Shown here one piece after another: positions 33,631 to 42,826 of a stretch of DNA of 64,000 nt. Source of the stretch: Mycolicibacterium porcinum (GTDB taxonomy: Bacteria; Actinomycetota; Actinomycetes; Mycobacteriales; Mycobacteriaceae); NCBI GenBank assembly GCA_002086835.1, contig MVIG01000011.1, positions 161,935-225,934 of the forward strand. The letters are read 5' to 3'. The notes beneath the pieces were generated by a model. That model was given only the letters and a program-made list of their open reading frames with translations. It was not told where the DNA came from and did not search any database. Both the position numbers and the translations under genes were made by a program. The number at the start of each line of letters is the position of its first letter. The first letter of the stretch is position 1.

Positions 33631-34310
33631 GACTCGTCGAGTAGATCCGGCCTGCGCTCGCGGGTGCGTTGCAGCGATTGCTCATGGCGCCACGCGGCGA
33701 CCTTGGCATGATCCCCCGACAGCAACACATCGGGCACATCGAGCCCACGCCAGCTCTGCGGCCGGGTGTAACTCGGCCCCTCAAGCAGCCCGTCGGAATG
33801 CGAATCCTGTTGGTGTGATGCGGGATTGCCCAACACGTCGGGCATCAGCCGGACGACCGCCTCGATCATGACCAACGCCGCCGACTCACCGCCGTTCAGC
33901 ACGTAGTCGCCGATCGAAACCTCTTCGACCCGCATCCGGCGAGCCGCGTCGTCGGCCACCCGCTGGTCGATCCCCTCGTATCGCCCGCAGGCGAAGACCA
34001 GGTGCGACTCGGCGCTCCACCGTTCGGCCACGGCCTGGGTGAAGAGCCGGCCCGCGGGGGTCGGTACGACCAGAAGTGTTTCCTCAGAACAAATTTCGTC
34101 GAGCGCCGCACCCCACACCGGCGCTTTCATGACCATGCCCGGGCCCCCGCCGTAGGGTGAGTCATCCACCGACCGGTGTACATCGTGGGTCCAGTCGCGC
34201 AGGTCGTGCACGGCCACGCTGAGGATCCCGGCGTCTATCGCCTTGCCCGGCAACGACTGCCGGATGGGATCGAGGTAGGCCGGGAAGATCGTGACGACAT
34301 CAATACGCAC
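33627..34310 (-). CDS. trmD: tRNA (guanine37-N1)-methyltransferase
   Basis: A 227-residue SPOUT methyltransferase that methylates G37 next to the anticodon to prevent frameshifting. Visible family motifs are [41 protein letters not shown] and the SAM-binding knot [21 protein letters not shown], with the C-terminal [23 protein letters not shown] start 11 bases after rimM. Confidence 0.97.
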   Translation of the reverse strand: MRIDVVTIFPAYLDPIRQSLPGKAIDAGILSVAVHDLRDWTHDVHRSVDDSPYGGGPGMVMKAPVWGAALDEICSEETLLVVPTPAGRLFTQAVAERWSAESHLVFACGRYEGIDQRVADDAARRMRVEEVSIGDYVLNGGESAALVMIEAVVRLMPDVLGNPASHQQDSHSDGLLEGPSYTRPQSWRGLDVPDVLLSGDHAKVAAWRHEQSLQRTRERRPDLLDES

Positions 34311-34321
34311 TGCGCGGCCCG

Positions 34322-34849
34322 TCAGATCTGGTCCAGGTTCAGCAGACCGTCCGGAGGATCGATGACGACAGTTCCGGCGTCCCGGGACACCGACGTGACG
34401 ATGGCGGTGACGAACGGCACCAGCACTTCGCGACCATCCGGCTCGGCCTTGATCGACAGCAGCTCCCCCGCAGCGGTGTGCAGCACCTCGCGCACCACGC
34501 CCACCGGGGTGTCGTCGATCGTGACGACCCGTAGGCCCTCGAGTTCGTGGTCATAGAACTCGTCGGGATCATCGATCGCGGGCAGGTCGGCGGTGTCGAC
34601 GACGAACACCGTGCCACGCAACTCATCGGCCGCATTGCGGTCGGTGACACCGGCCAGGCGAATCAGCAGCCGGCCGGCATGATCGCGCACGGACTCGACG
34701 GAGAAATTCCGCTCGGCGCCGCCCTTGGCGCGGCCCCGCAGGGCCACGCCAGGGGCGAACCGGGCGTCAGGGTCGTCGGTACGGACCTCGACGACGACCT
34801 CACCGGAAATGCCGTGAGCTTTGACAACCCGCCCGACAACCAGGTCCAT
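34322..34849 (-). CDS. rimM: Ribosome maturation factor RimM
   Basis: A 175-residue factor for late assembly of the 30S head. The N-terminal RimM barrel starts [20 protein letters not shown] and the C-terminal PRC-barrel includes [14 protein letters not shown] and the ending [13 protein letters not shown] 34849 is used; upstream codons cover the khpA gene. Central gene of the rpsP-khpA-rimM-trmD operon. Confidence 0.96.
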   Translation of the reverse strand: MDLVVGRVVKAHGISGEVVVEVRTDDPDARFAPGVALRGRAKGGAERNFSVESVRDHAGRLLIRLAGVTDRNAADELRGTVFVVDTADLPAIDDPDEFYDHELEGLRVVTIDDTPVGVVREVLHTAAGELLSIKAEPDGREVLVPFVTAIVTSVSRDAGTVVIDPPDGLLNLDQI

Positions 34850-34859
34850 GGATCCGACG

Positions 34860-35102
34860 CTACTGGTCGGTGTCCACCACGTCGACGCGGATACCGCGCC
34901 CACCGATACCTGCGACCAGTGTCCGCAGCGCGGTGGCCGTGCGGCCGCCACGACCGATGACCTTGCCCAGGTCATCGGGGTGCACGTGCACCTCCACGGT
35001 CCGGCCGCGGCGGCTGGTGACCATGTCGACGCGTACGTCGTCGGGATTGTCCACGATGCCGCGGACCAGGTGCTCGACGGCGTCGACCACGACAGAACTC
35101 AC
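34860..35102 (-). CDS. khpA: KH-domain RNA-binding protein KhpA (Rv2908c-like)
   Basis: An 80-residue single KH domain. The nucleic-acid-binding loop GRGG lies in [19 protein letters not shown]. KhpA forms dimers or pairs with KhpB to bind many RNAs. GTG start. Located between rpsP and rimM as in most Actinobacteria and Firmicutes. Confidence 0.94.
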   Translation of the reverse strand: MSSVVVDAVEHLVRGIVDNPDDVRVDMVTSRRGRTVEVHVHPDDLGKVIGRGGRTATALRTLVAGIGGRGIRVDVVDTDQ

Positions 35103-35110
35103 TGCGATGC

Positions 35111-35587
35111 TCAGCTCTCGCTTGCGGCTTCGTCTGCGGCGGCCTCGGCAGCCGGGGCCTCAGCCTCAGCGGTCTCGGCAGCAGCTTCGTCCTTCTTCGG
35201 AGCCTTCTTCTTCTTCGGCGTGACAGCCGCAGCACCGGTGCCGCTTTCGGCCTCGGCCAGCGCCGCGTTGAACAGCTCCAGCTTGGACGGCTTGGGCTCC
35301 TTGACCTTCAGCGTGCCCTCGGCACCCGGCAGGCCCTTGAACTTCTGCCAGTCACCGGTGATCTTCAGCAGGGCCAGCACCGGCTCGGTGGGCTGGGCGC
35401 CGACACCCAGCCAGTACTGCGCGCGCTCCGAATCGATCTCGATCAGGCTCGGCTCTTCCTTCGGGTGGTAACGGCCGATGACCTCGATGGCGCGGCCTTC
35501 GCGACGGGTGCGCGCGTCGGCGACAGCGATGCGGTACTGGGGGTTGCGGATCTTGCCAAGCCGGGTGAGCTTGATCTTGACAGCCAT
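35111..35587 (-). CDS. rpsP: 30S ribosomal protein S16
   Basis: A 158-residue S16. The conserved core ([20 protein letters not shown] through residue 80) is followed by a mycobacterial extension rich in Ala, Glu and Lys (about 110-158) with [22 protein letters not shown] 35587, first gene of the operon to trmD; leader and promoter lie upstream. Confidence 0.97.
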   Translation of the reverse strand: MAVKIKLTRLGKIRNPQYRIAVADARTRREGRAIEVIGRYHPKEEPSLIEIDSERAQYWLGVGAQPTEPVLALLKITGDWQKFKGLPGAEGTLKVKEPKPSKLELFNAALAEAESGTGAAAVTPKKKKAPKKDEAAAETAEAEAPAAEAAADEAASES

Positions 35588-35714
35588 GGTTAAGACTTCT
35601 CCTTGAGTGTCACGCTGCAATTCGGCGATGCGGGCGGAATTGCCCGATCCGGTTTTGCCTTACGTGTGTGACCGCCGCGCAGCGCATTGAACGAGTCGCG
35701 CGGCAGACAGCCGC

Positions 35715-35727
35715 CAATTGTGCCAGA
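35715..35727 (-). promoter_or_regulatory. Probable rpsP operon promoter (-10 region)
   Basis: The minus strand carries TCTGGCACAATTG, with TTGGCC 17 bases before the CACAAT -10-like hexamer, and a TGTCTGC element follows as before rplS. The resulting leader of about 120 bases ends in an AAGGAGAAG ribosome-binding site. Confidence 0.6.
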
Positions 35728-35854
35728 GCAGGCAGTACCGGCCAAAATCGCGGCGGGTCCGCGCAGGCGACCTGCGGCACGCCACATTTTGGTGCATCGC
35801 GGTAGCCGGTCACGCCGATAGGGTTCTGACAGCACTGCAGCAAGAGGAGTCTTC

Positions 35855-36466
35855 GTGACATTTCCGCCGGGACCGCAGGACCCGTGGTCATCAGCGCCGC
35901 CGCAGCCATACGGCGTGCCGCAGCAGCCGGGAACCCCGCACCCGTCGGCGGTTCCCGGGCAGCCCTACGGAGGTCCTCCGCCGTACCAGGCGTCTGCGCC
36001 GTACGGCTACGGCTACGGCACGCCCCCGCCGGGTCGGAACAACAACAAGCGCACCGCCTTGATCGTCGGCGGCATCGGCGGGGCGGTCATCCTGCTCGTC
36101 GTCATCGTCATGGTGTTCGCGATGGGCACCGGGTCCTCCAGCGACGAGCGCGCCATCAAGCAGGTCTTCGGAGATATCGGCAAGACCGGGTCAGCGTCAG
36201 CGTCGATGAAGTACTTCTGCGCAGAAGACCAGCAGATGATGAAGAAGTACGAATCGAGCATGCCCGAAGACTTCGACGCCGACTTCCCCGAAGCCACGGG
36301 GCGGCCGGACTCGGTCGAGCTCACCGATGTGAAAGTCGACGGTGACCGGGCCGCAGCCACCGTCATAACAGACGGAGAACCCGACGGCTCCGCCTACTTC
36401 CGCAAGGAAGATGGCGATTGGAAACTCTGCATGGCCGAAGACCCGAAGCTGGCCCCACGGCCCTGA
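35855..36466 (+). CDS. Proline-rich membrane protein with extracellular Cys-pair domain
   Basis: A 203-residue protein of unknown function. A Pro/Tyr/Gln-rich cytoplasmic tail (residues 1-62) is followed by one membrane helix (ALIVGGIGGAVILLVVIVMVFAMG, in order) and an exported domain of about 115 residues with two cysteines in MKYFCAED and WKLCMAED that could form a disulfide. The domain layout resembles the DUF4878/NTF2-like lipoprotein fold. A longer paralogue is at 58217-59044. GTG start with AGAGGAG upstream. Confidence 0.75.
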   Translation: MTFPPGPQDPWSSAPPQPYGVPQQPGTPHPSAVPGQPYGGPPPYQASAPYGYGYGTPPPGRNNNKRTALIVGGIGGAVILLVVIVMVFAMGTGSSSDERAIKQVFGDIGKTGSASASMKYFCAEDQQMMKKYESSMPEDFDADFPEATGRPDSVELTDVKVDGDRAAATVITDGEPDGSAYFRKEDGDWKLCMAEDPKLAPRP

Positions 36467-36497
36467 CCGGGCCTCACCGCGGCCGGCGGAGCACCGC

Positions 36498-36929
36498 CTA
36501 AACCACCTTGTCGAAACACTTGGTCTCGACGCGGCGACTCATCCGCCATCCGTCGTCGGTCCGCACGAACTCGTCCTCGTACCACAGCCCGCAGAACAAC
36601 ACCTGTTGCTCCAGCCCAGGCAGCACCATCGGGTTGAAGCAGATCGTGCGGGAAAACGCGGTGTCACCCGCCGGGTCGTATTTGATCGTCACATCGAAGT
36701 TGCCGAGCATGTGAGCGTAGGCCGGAAAGTTCGGCAACACCTCGGCCAGCCACGCCTTGACCTCCGGGTAGTGGCCGTCGATACCGCCCATCGCCCGGTA
36801 GTCGATGTAGGCGTCGGGAGTGAACACCACATCGAGGTCATCGAACAGTCGACGATCTATCGCCGTGGAGTAATCGATCAACAACTGCTGGATCTCCAGG
36901 CGATCCGAAATCTCGGCCAGGCTCAACAT
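36498..36929 (-). CDS. NTF2/SnoaL-like protein (Rv2910c-like)
   Basis: A 143-residue cone-shaped NTF2-fold protein. It has EISDRLEIQQLLIDYSTAID, a core typical of SnoaL_4, and VLFCGLWYEDEFVRTDDGWRMSRR at the end. The position between rpsP and dacB2 matches Rv2910c. Function unknown. ATG 36929 chosen; GTG 36944 is possible. Confidence 0.85.
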   Translation of the reverse strand: MLSLAEISDRLEIQQLLIDYSTAIDRRLFDDLDVVFTPDAYIDYRAMGGIDGHYPEVKAWLAEVLPNFPAYAHMLGNFDVTIKYDPAGDTAFSRTICFNPMVLPGLEQQVLFCGLWYEDEFVRTDDGWRMSRRVETKCFDKVV

Positions 36930-36948
36930 GTCTCGATTCAACACCAGG

Positions 36949-38184
36949 TCAGGATTGAGGACCCTCCGACGGCGGCCAATGGGTCCCTGGAGAGGCGTCC
37001 CCCGGCTCGGTGAAGTCGCCGCGGGACAGCGGCACCCACTGCTCACTGGGAGCCGGCTGCTTCGAGGACGGGAAGTCACGCAACGCGCCGGTCGGGCTGG
37101 AATCCCATGCCTCGAACGTCAACGGTGTCTGCAGCCAAGCGTTGAGCAACAGATAGGTGGCCTCCAGCGAGTCCAGGTGAGTCCGTTCCCAGCCGTGGCT
37201 CCCGTCGAGGCCGAACCCCAGCAGAGCCGCGCGGGTGCCCGCGCCGGCCTCGATGGCGGCTGCCGCGTCGGACCGGTAGTAGCGGAACACGTCGCGCGCG
37301 AACGGGATGCCCTGCCCCTCGGCCAGCCGGCAGAGCTTGCGGGTCAGGTGATAGTCGAACGGGCCGTGCAGGTCGGCCATCGGGATCGTCACGCCGTGTT
37401 CGATCGAGTGCTGTCCGGGGGCGCAGACCGCGTTGTCCACCGAGACCAGCTCGGCCACGTCGGGCGGAAGCCCGTGACTGGCGCCGTGCCCCACTTCCTC
37501 AGTGATGGTCACCATGAGAGTGGCGCGGTGGGGCAGCACGATCTTCTGCTCCGAGATGGTCTTGGCCAGAGCCAGCGCGACTGCCACCCCGGCCTTCCCG
37601 TCGAGGTGCCGCGACACCACGAAGCCGTCCTGGGTGAGTTCGGGGCTGGCGATCAGCGCGACGAAGTCACCCACGTTCAGACCCAGTCGTTGCAGATCCG
37701 CACGTGTCGACACATTTCGGTCCACCCGCACCTCGACGTGATCCCAGTCGGTGGGCTGGGTGTCGATCTCGTCGCCGTAGGCATGCCCGCTGGCCTTGAG
37801 CGGCATGATCGTGCCCGTGAAGAACTCGTCGGGGTCGTCGGAGAAGATCCGCACCCGCGCGCCCGCAGCGAACCGGGCGGAGAACGTGCCGACCGGGACG
37901 AGTTCGAGGCGGCCGTTGTCCTTCAGATTGCGGACCATGCAGCCGATGGTGTCTGCGTGCACCACCAGCGCTCGGTCGATCGTGGCCGACTCACCGGGCA
38001 GTTCGGCGGTCAACGCGCCGCGCCGGGTCAACGTGAACGGCACGCCGAGATCGTTGAGAATGTCGCCGATCAACTGCATCACGGCGTCGGTGCGCCCCGA
38101 CGGACTCGGGGTCTGCAGCAACGACAGCAGCGTGTCGACCATCCACTTACTTTCGGCCTCCGGCATGACGGCGGTCTCGGCCAC
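36949..38184 (-). CDS. M42-like metallopeptidase (osmoprotectant NAGGN-type)
   Basis: A 411-residue cocatalytic metallopeptidase. Metal-site motifs are VVHADTIGCMV, RHLDGKAGVAVALALA, TITEEVGHGASHG and SVDNAVCAP, with a late GSHGWERTH. The family occurs with genes for N-acetylglutaminylglutamine amide (NAGGN) synthesis in other bacteria, but no such gene is in this window. The last ~60 residues (SSKQPAPSEQWV onward) are an uncommon Pro/Ser-rich tail. Confidence 0.85.
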   Translation of the reverse strand: MAETAVMPEAESKWMVDTLLSLLQTPSPSGRTDAVMQLIGDILNDLGVPFTLTRRGALTAELPGESATIDRALVVHADTIGCMVRNLKDNGRLELVPVGTFSARFAAGARVRIFSDDPDEFFTGTIMPLKASGHAYGDEIDTQPTDWDHVEVRVDRNVSTRADLQRLGLNVGDFVALIASPELTQDGFVVSRHLDGKAGVAVALALAKTISEQKIVLPHRATLMVTITEEVGHGASHGLPPDVAELVSVDNAVCAPGQHSIEHGVTIPMADLHGPFDYHLTRKLCRLAEGQGIPFARDVFRYYRSDAAAAIEAGAGTRAALLGFGLDGSHGWERTHLDSLEATYLLLNAWLQTPLTFEAWDSSPTGALRDFPSSKQPAPSEQWVPLSRGDFTEPGDASPGTHWPPSEGPQS

Positions 38185-38259
38185 GTTCTCTCACCTCGAA
38201 TTCGTCGGATCTTCCTCACACACCGATGCCCGCGGATTGTGCCACTAGGGTCAGTGGAC

Positions 38260-39144
38260 ATGGTCAGGCTCGTCGGCGCGATCTCGCTCTGTCTCGCAGT
38301 ACTTCTCCCAACAGCTCTACCAGGCTCGCCCTCGGCGTCCGCCGACAGCAGCGTGCAGCAGGTCGGTGCGATGCCCATCCCGGACGGCCCCGCCCCGGCC
38401 TGGATCGTCGCCGACATGGATACCGGCCAGATCCTGGCCGGCCGGGATCAGAACGTTCCACACGCACCTGCCAGCACCATCAAGACTCTGCTGGCGCTGG
38501 TGGCCCTCGACGAGATTCCGCTGGATGCAACGGTCGTCGCCGACGAGGCCGATGCCAGGGTCGAGTGCACCTGCGTCGGGGTCAAGGCCGGACGCACCTA
38601 CACGATGCGGCAGCTTCTGGATGCGACACTACTGGTGTCCGGCAACGACGCCGCCAACACATTGGCACACATGCTCGGCGGAACCGACTCCGCGGTGACC
38701 AAGATGAACGCCAAGGCCGCCGCGCTCGGCGCGAACGCCACCCATGCCGGATCGCCATCGGGTCTCAACGGCCCCGGCATCGACGGTGCCACCACGCCAC
38801 GGGACCTGGCCGTGATCTTCCGCGCCGCGCTGGCGAATCCGGTGTTCGCGGCGATCACGTCAGCCCCATCGGCGTCCTTCCCCGGTGCCACGGGACCGAT
38901 CACGTTGGTCAACCAGGACGAGATGCTGGGCCGCTATCCGGGCATGCTCGGCGGCAAGACCGGTTTCACCGATGTGGCTCGCAAGACCTTCGTCGGCGCG
39001 GCACAGCGCGACGGCCGCCGATTGGTGATCGCGATGATGTACGGATTGGTCAAGGAAGGCGGCCCGACCTACTGGGACCAGGCCACCAGCCTGTTGGACT
39101 GGGGTTTCGCGCAGGACCGCTCAGTCGGCATCGGCCAGCTGTAG
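38260..39144 (+). CDS. dacB2: D-alanyl-D-alanine carboxypeptidase (DacB2-like), first copy
   Basis: A 294-residue exported penicillin-binding protein that trims peptidoglycan stem peptides. A signal peptide of about 28 residues is followed by the catalytic SxxK (ASTIKTLLAL), the SGN motif (LVSGNDAAN) and KTG (GKTGFTD). It closely matches M. tuberculosis DacB2 from memory, in the same genomic place. ATG 38260 chosen over GTG 38254 because an AGGG lies 9 bases before it. Confidence 0.93.
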   Translation: MVRLVGAISLCLAVLLPTALPGSPSASADSSVQQVGAMPIPDGPAPAWIVADMDTGQILAGRDQNVPHAPASTIKTLLALVALDEIPLDATVVADEADARVECTCVGVKAGRTYTMRQLLDATLLVSGNDAANTLAHMLGGTDSAVTKMNAKAAALGANATHAGSPSGLNGPGIDGATTPRDLAVIFRAALANPVFAAITSAPSASFPGATGPITLVNQDEMLGRYPGMLGGKTGFTDVARKTFVGAAQRDGRRLVIAMMYGLVKEGGPTYWDQATSLLDWGFAQDRSVGIGQL

Positions 39145-39231
39145 CGGGGCCGATCGGCGCTCCGGCGCCGCAACCATAAGGAGACCTGATCGCGCGCTGA
39201 GCGAGTTCTGTGATCCGTAGCGTCAGGCTCC

Positions 39232-40047
39232 GTGCGACGACGTTTCGCGGCGACCGTGCTCGCCCTCGGCGCGGTGCTCGCGGTCGCACCCGCCGCGAAC
39301 GCGCAGCCCGGTGTCCAGCCGGCAGGCGCCCAGCTTCCCGACGGACCGGCCAAGGCCTGGCTGGTCGCCGACATGGACACCGGCCAAGTGCTGGCGGCCA
39401 AAGATCCCAATGGCACCTACGCCCCGGCCAGCACCATCAAGCCGCTGCTGGCGATGGTCGTGCTCGACCACCTCCGGCCCGACAATTTCGCCCGGGCCAA
39501 CGAGTCCCACACCAAGGTCGAATGCTCGTGCGTGGGCCTCAAGCCGGGCCAGCCGTACACCACCCGCCAGCTGCTCGAAGCGCTGCTGATGGTGTCGGGA
39601 AACGACGCCGCGAACATGCTCGCCGACATGCTCGGCGGCAGGCCCGCCACGGTGGCGGCGATGACGCGCAAGGCGGCCAGTGTCGGCGCCCGCAACACCC
39701 GGGCCGGCTCACCGTCGGGCCTCGACGGCCCCGGATGGGAAACCGTCACCACCCCGCACGATCTCGCGGTGATCCTGCGCGCGGCGCTGCGGTATCCGCT
39801 GATCGCACAGATCATGCAGCAGCCGACGGCACAGTTCCCCGGCAAGACGCTGACCAACCAGAACGAACTGCTCCAGCGCTATCCAGGGGACCTCGCCGGC
39901 AAGACCGGATACACCGATCTCGCCCGTAAGACATACGTGGGTGCCGCCCAGCGCGGTAACCGGCGCCTGATCGTGGTCCAGATGTACGGCACCGGCGATC
40001 TCTACGGACAGGCGATCGAGTTGTTCGACTACGGCTTCTCCCACTGA
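39232..40047 (+). CDS. D-alanyl-D-alanine carboxypeptidase (DacB2-like), second copy
   Basis: A 271-residue tandem paralogue of the preceding gene. It has a signal peptide ending near ANA, then ASTIKPLLAM, LMVSGNDAAN and AGKTGYTDLARKT. The copy is shorter than the first and carries proline after the catalytic SxxK. GTG start 87 bases after the first gene. The duplication suggests dosage or substrate divergence. Confidence 0.9.
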   Translation: MRRRFAATVLALGAVLAVAPAANAQPGVQPAGAQLPDGPAKAWLVADMDTGQVLAAKDPNGTYAPASTIKPLLAMVVLDHLRPDNFARANESHTKVECSCVGLKPGQPYTTRQLLEALLMVSGNDAANMLADMLGGRPATVAAMTRKAASVGARNTRAGSPSGLDGPGWETVTTPHDLAVILRAALRYPLIAQIMQQPTAQFPGKTLTNQNELLQRYPGDLAGKTGYTDLARKTYVGAAQRGNRRLIVVQMYGTGDLYGQAIELFDYGFSH

Positions 40048-40098
40048 GCCTGGCGGCCTGCGGTAAAAGGTAGGGCCCCACCGGGACTCACCCCAAAC

Positions 40099-40117
40099 TA
40101 AGGTGACCCTAAATTCG
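40099..40117 (+). promoter_or_regulatory. Candidate IdeR iron box upstream of the diflavin reductase
   Basis: TAAGGTGACCCTAAATTCG aligns to the IdeR consensus (TWAGGTWAGSCTWACCTWA) at 13 of 19 positions, with the left half TAAGGT-A intact and the right half weak. It lies 36-54 bases before the probable start. It suggests iron-dependent control but the match is imperfect. Confidence 0.4.
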
Positions 40118-40152
40118 CGTGGAGTACCCCGCGCGCGATGAGGGGAGCCGAT

Positions 40153-41697
40153 GTGTCCGACCGTGAGTTCTCGTTGGTGGTCGCCTACGGCACCGACATG
40201 GGTAACGCGGAGGACGCCGCCATGTCGTTCGCCGAGGCGTCCACCGCGGCCGGAATCCCCGCCGAAGCCGTGGAACTCAACCAGGTGGAGCTCGACCAGC
40301 TCAGTACCACAACGCATTTCATCGTCGTGACGTCTACCTTCGGCGACGGCGAATTCCCTGACACCGCCACCTTGTTCTGGGAGGCGATCAGCACCTCCAC
40401 CACGCGGCTGGAGCATTTGAGCTTCGCAGTGCTCGCCCTCGGCGACACGTCCTACGAATTGTTCTGCAACGCAGGAAAACTCCTCGACGCGCGGCTCGAA
40501 GAGCTGGGTGCCGCCCGACTGGCCGAGCGAGTCGACGTCGACGGGTACTACGAAGAACCCGCCGCGGCCTGGACCACCGACCTCGTCAAGCAACTGACCG
40601 CCGCTCAGTCCGGACCTGGCGCGCCGCCCGTCGTCGCCGCGGAGAATCCCGATGCCCCGCATCGCAGCCAGGAGCGCCACCATCCCTTCACGGCTCCCCT
40701 GCCGGTCAATCGACTGCTCACCTCGAGCGAATCCGACAAGGAGGTCCGCCACTACGAGCTCGACCTCGCCGGGTCCGGAATCACCTATCAGGCCGGCGAT
40801 TCGATTGCCGTCCATCCTGTCAACGATCCTGACCTGGTGGCGGCGATTCTGGCCGAGCTCAAGGTGGACGCCACGCACCGGGTCGCGGGGTCCGAAGAGA
40901 CCTTGGGGCTGCTGCTCACCGAGCAACTCGAGATCCGCACACCCTCACGCGCCCTGCAGGAGCTGGCGGGCCCCGCCGCCTACGGCGAAGACGTCCTCGA
41001 TCTGATCCGCCGCGCCGACCTCACCGTCGACGACGTCATCGATGCCTTGCGCCCGTTGCAGTTCCGCGACTACTCGATCGCCTCGAGTCCACTGGTGCAC
41101 CCAGACCGCGTGCACCTCACCGTGGCGACCGTGCGCTATCCCGGCGCAGGCCGCCGACACGGCGGTGTGGCCTCCACGTATCTGGCCGAGCGTTCGCAGA
41201 CGGTGCGGATTCACCTGCGCCCCAACCATCATTTCCGGCTTCCGGCCGGCGACGTGCCGATCATCATGATCGGACCCGGTACCGGCATCGCCCCGTTCCG
41301 CGCCTTCCTGCAGGAACGGCAGGCCGCCGCCGCACCGGGCCGGTCCTGGCTGTTCTTCGGCGACCGGCGCCGGGCCACCGACTTCCTCTACGGGGAGGAG
41401 CTGACCGGATTCGCCCAGTCGGGCACCCTGACTCGGCTCGATGTGGCGTTCTCCCGCGATCAGGAAACGAAAGTCTATGTACAGCACCGGATGCGGGAGA
41501 ACTCGGCAGAGCTGTTCAGCTGGCTCCAGGACGGCGCGCACCTCTACGTGTGCGGTGACGCCGACCGCATGGCCAAGGATGTCGATGCCGCCCTGCACGA
41601 GATCGTCGCCGAGAGCGGCGGCATGGACGCCGATGCTGCCCATGCCTACGTCAACGACCTGATCAAGACGCATCGCTACCTGCGCGACGTGTACTAG
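40153..41697 (+). CDS. NADPH-dependent diflavin reductase (CysJ/CPR-like)
   Basis: A 514-residue flavoprotein with an N-terminal flavodoxin (FMN) domain (about 1-150; VAYGTDMGNAEDAAMSFA, VTSTFGDGEFPDTA) and a ferredoxin-NADP reductase module (about 180-514; FRDYSIASSPLVHPD for FAD, GPGTGIAPFRAFLQER and YVCGDADRMAKDVD for NADPH). Such proteins hand electrons to sulfite reductase or a P450-type partner. No sulfite reductase hemoprotein is nearby. GTG 40153 has GGGGAG 6 bases upstream; ATG 40138 is an alternative that overlaps that site. Confidence 0.88.
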   Translation: MSDREFSLVVAYGTDMGNAEDAAMSFAEASTAAGIPAEAVELNQVELDQLSTTTHFIVVTSTFGDGEFPDTATLFWEAISTSTTRLEHLSFAVLALGDTSYELFCNAGKLLDARLEELGAARLAERVDVDGYYEEPAAAWTTDLVKQLTAAQSGPGAPPVVAAENPDAPHRSQERHHPFTAPLPVNRLLTSSESDKEVRHYELDLAGSGITYQAGDSIAVHPVNDPDLVAAILAELKVDATHRVAGSEETLGLLLTEQLEIRTPSRALQELAGPAAYGEDVLDLIRRADLTVDDVIDALRPLQFRDYSIASSPLVHPDRVHLTVATVRYPGAGRRHGGVASTYLAERSQTVRIHLRPNHHFRLPAGDVPIIMIGPGTGIAPFRAFLQERQAAAAPGRSWLFFGDRRRATDFLYGEELTGFAQSGTLTRLDVAFSRDQETKVYVQHRMRENSAELFSWLQDGAHLYVCGDADRMAKDVDAALHEIVAESGGMDADAAHAYVNDLIKTHRYLRDVY

Positions 41698-41705
41698 GTC
41701 GGCCG

Positions 41706-41764
41706 TTGAGACTGCGGCGACGGCGCTCCCTACTCGCACTTCTGCGCCATCAGCGCAGGCTCAA
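41706..41764. terminator. Candidate stem-loop between convergent genes
   Basis: TTGAGACTGCG (41706-41716) pairs with CGCAGGCTCAA (41754-41764) with one mismatch across a 37-base GC-rich loop that can fold further. It lies between convergent genes and includes the amidohydrolase stop codon. No T-run, so only a tentative terminator. Confidence 0.35.
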
Positions 41765-42822
41765 CGCCAGACGCGCCCGCGCAGGACCACCAGATCTGGG
41801 TGGCTGACCCCGCCCCGACGCGGGTCATCGGTGTAGCAGACCAGGTCCGCGGACGCACCGTGCTCCAGCGCGGGCCGACCCAGCCAGGCCCGAGCATCCC
41901 AACTGGCCGCGCCAAGAGCCGCGGTGGGACTCATCCCGATGCCTTTGAGTGCCTCGATCTCGTCGGCGATCCGACCGTGGGCGATCATCCCGCCGGCATC
42001 GGTACCCGCGAAGATCGGCACTCCCGCCTCATGGGCCGCGCCGACCCGGCCGCGGCAGGAGGCGTACAGGTCCCGCATGTGTTTGGCGTACACCGGATAC
42101 TTGCCCGCCGCATCGGCGATACCCGGGAAATTGTCGATGTTGATCAGGGTGGGCACCAACGCCGTGCCGTGTTCGAGCATCAATTCGATGGTGTCGTCGG
42201 TGATTCCGGTGCCGTGCTCGATGCAGTCGATTCCGGCGTTGATGAGCCCCGGCAACGCGTCCTCGCCGAACACGTGCGCGGTGACCCGGGCTCCCTCGGC
42301 GTGGGCGGCGTCGATCGCGGCCTTGAGGATCTCGTCGGACCACAGCGGCGCCAGGTCCCCGACGCCGCGGTCGATCCAGTCGCCGACCAGCTTCACCCAG
42401 CCGTCGCCCCACCGGGCCTGCTCGGCCACGGCCTCGGGCAGCTGCGATTCGTCCTCGATGTCGATCGGCAGCCCTGGCGAATACCTCTTGGGGCGCGCGA
42501 GGTGGCGTCCGGCCCGGATGATGCGCGGCAGGTCGTCGCGCTCGTCGAAGCTGCGGGTGTCCACCGGCGATCCGGCGTCACGCAGTAGCAGCGCACCAGC
42601 ATCACGCTCGGTCTCGGCCTGTGCCACCGACTCGTCCAGCGACACCGCCCCGCCGGGTCCCAACCCCACGTGGCAGTGCGCGTCGACCAACCCCGGAATG
42701 ATCCAGCCGCCGTCAAAGACGGTGGTGGCGTTGGCGATCGGTTCCGCCGACAGCACCCCGTGGGCCACCCACCACTCGACGGGTTCGCCGTCGGGCAGCC
42801 CGCGCCCCCGGAGGTGGAGCAC
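41761..42822 (-). CDS. Amidohydrolase family protein (Rv2915c-like)
   Basis: A 353-residue metal-dependent amidohydrolase. Metal motifs are IIPGLVDAHCHVG, VTAHVFGED, CIEHGTG and FAGTDAGG, the imidazolonepropionase-like set. Substrate unknown. It lies just after ffh, as Rv2915c does in M. tuberculosis, and its GTG start is 4 bases after the ffh stop, so the two may be co-transcribed. Confidence 0.9.
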   Translation of the reverse strand: MLHLRGRGLPDGEPVEWWVAHGVLSAEPIANATTVFDGGWIIPGLVDAHCHVGLGPGGAVSLDESVAQAETERDAGALLLRDAGSPVDTRSFDERDDLPRIIRAGRHLARPKRYSPGLPIDIEDESQLPEAVAEQARWGDGWVKLVGDWIDRGVGDLAPLWSDEILKAAIDAAHAEGARVTAHVFGEDALPGLINAGIDCIEHGTGITDDTIELMLEHGTALVPTLINIDNFPGIADAAGKYPVYAKHMRDLYASCRGRVGAAHEAGVPIFAGTDAGGMIAHGRIADEIEALKGIGMSPTAALGAASWDARAWLGRPALEHGASADLVCYTDDPRRGGVSHPDLVVLRGRVWR

Positions 42823-42826
42823 CGAA

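Noticed and set aside
40153-41697. Assimilatory sulfite reductase flavoprotein (CysJ)
   Set aside because: Domain layout fits, but no CysI hemoprotein or sulfur gene is nearby, so only a general diflavin reductase call is safe.
41695-41760. Small RNA gene between convergent genes
   Set aside because: Only a modest stem-loop is visible and no promoter; better explained as a terminator.
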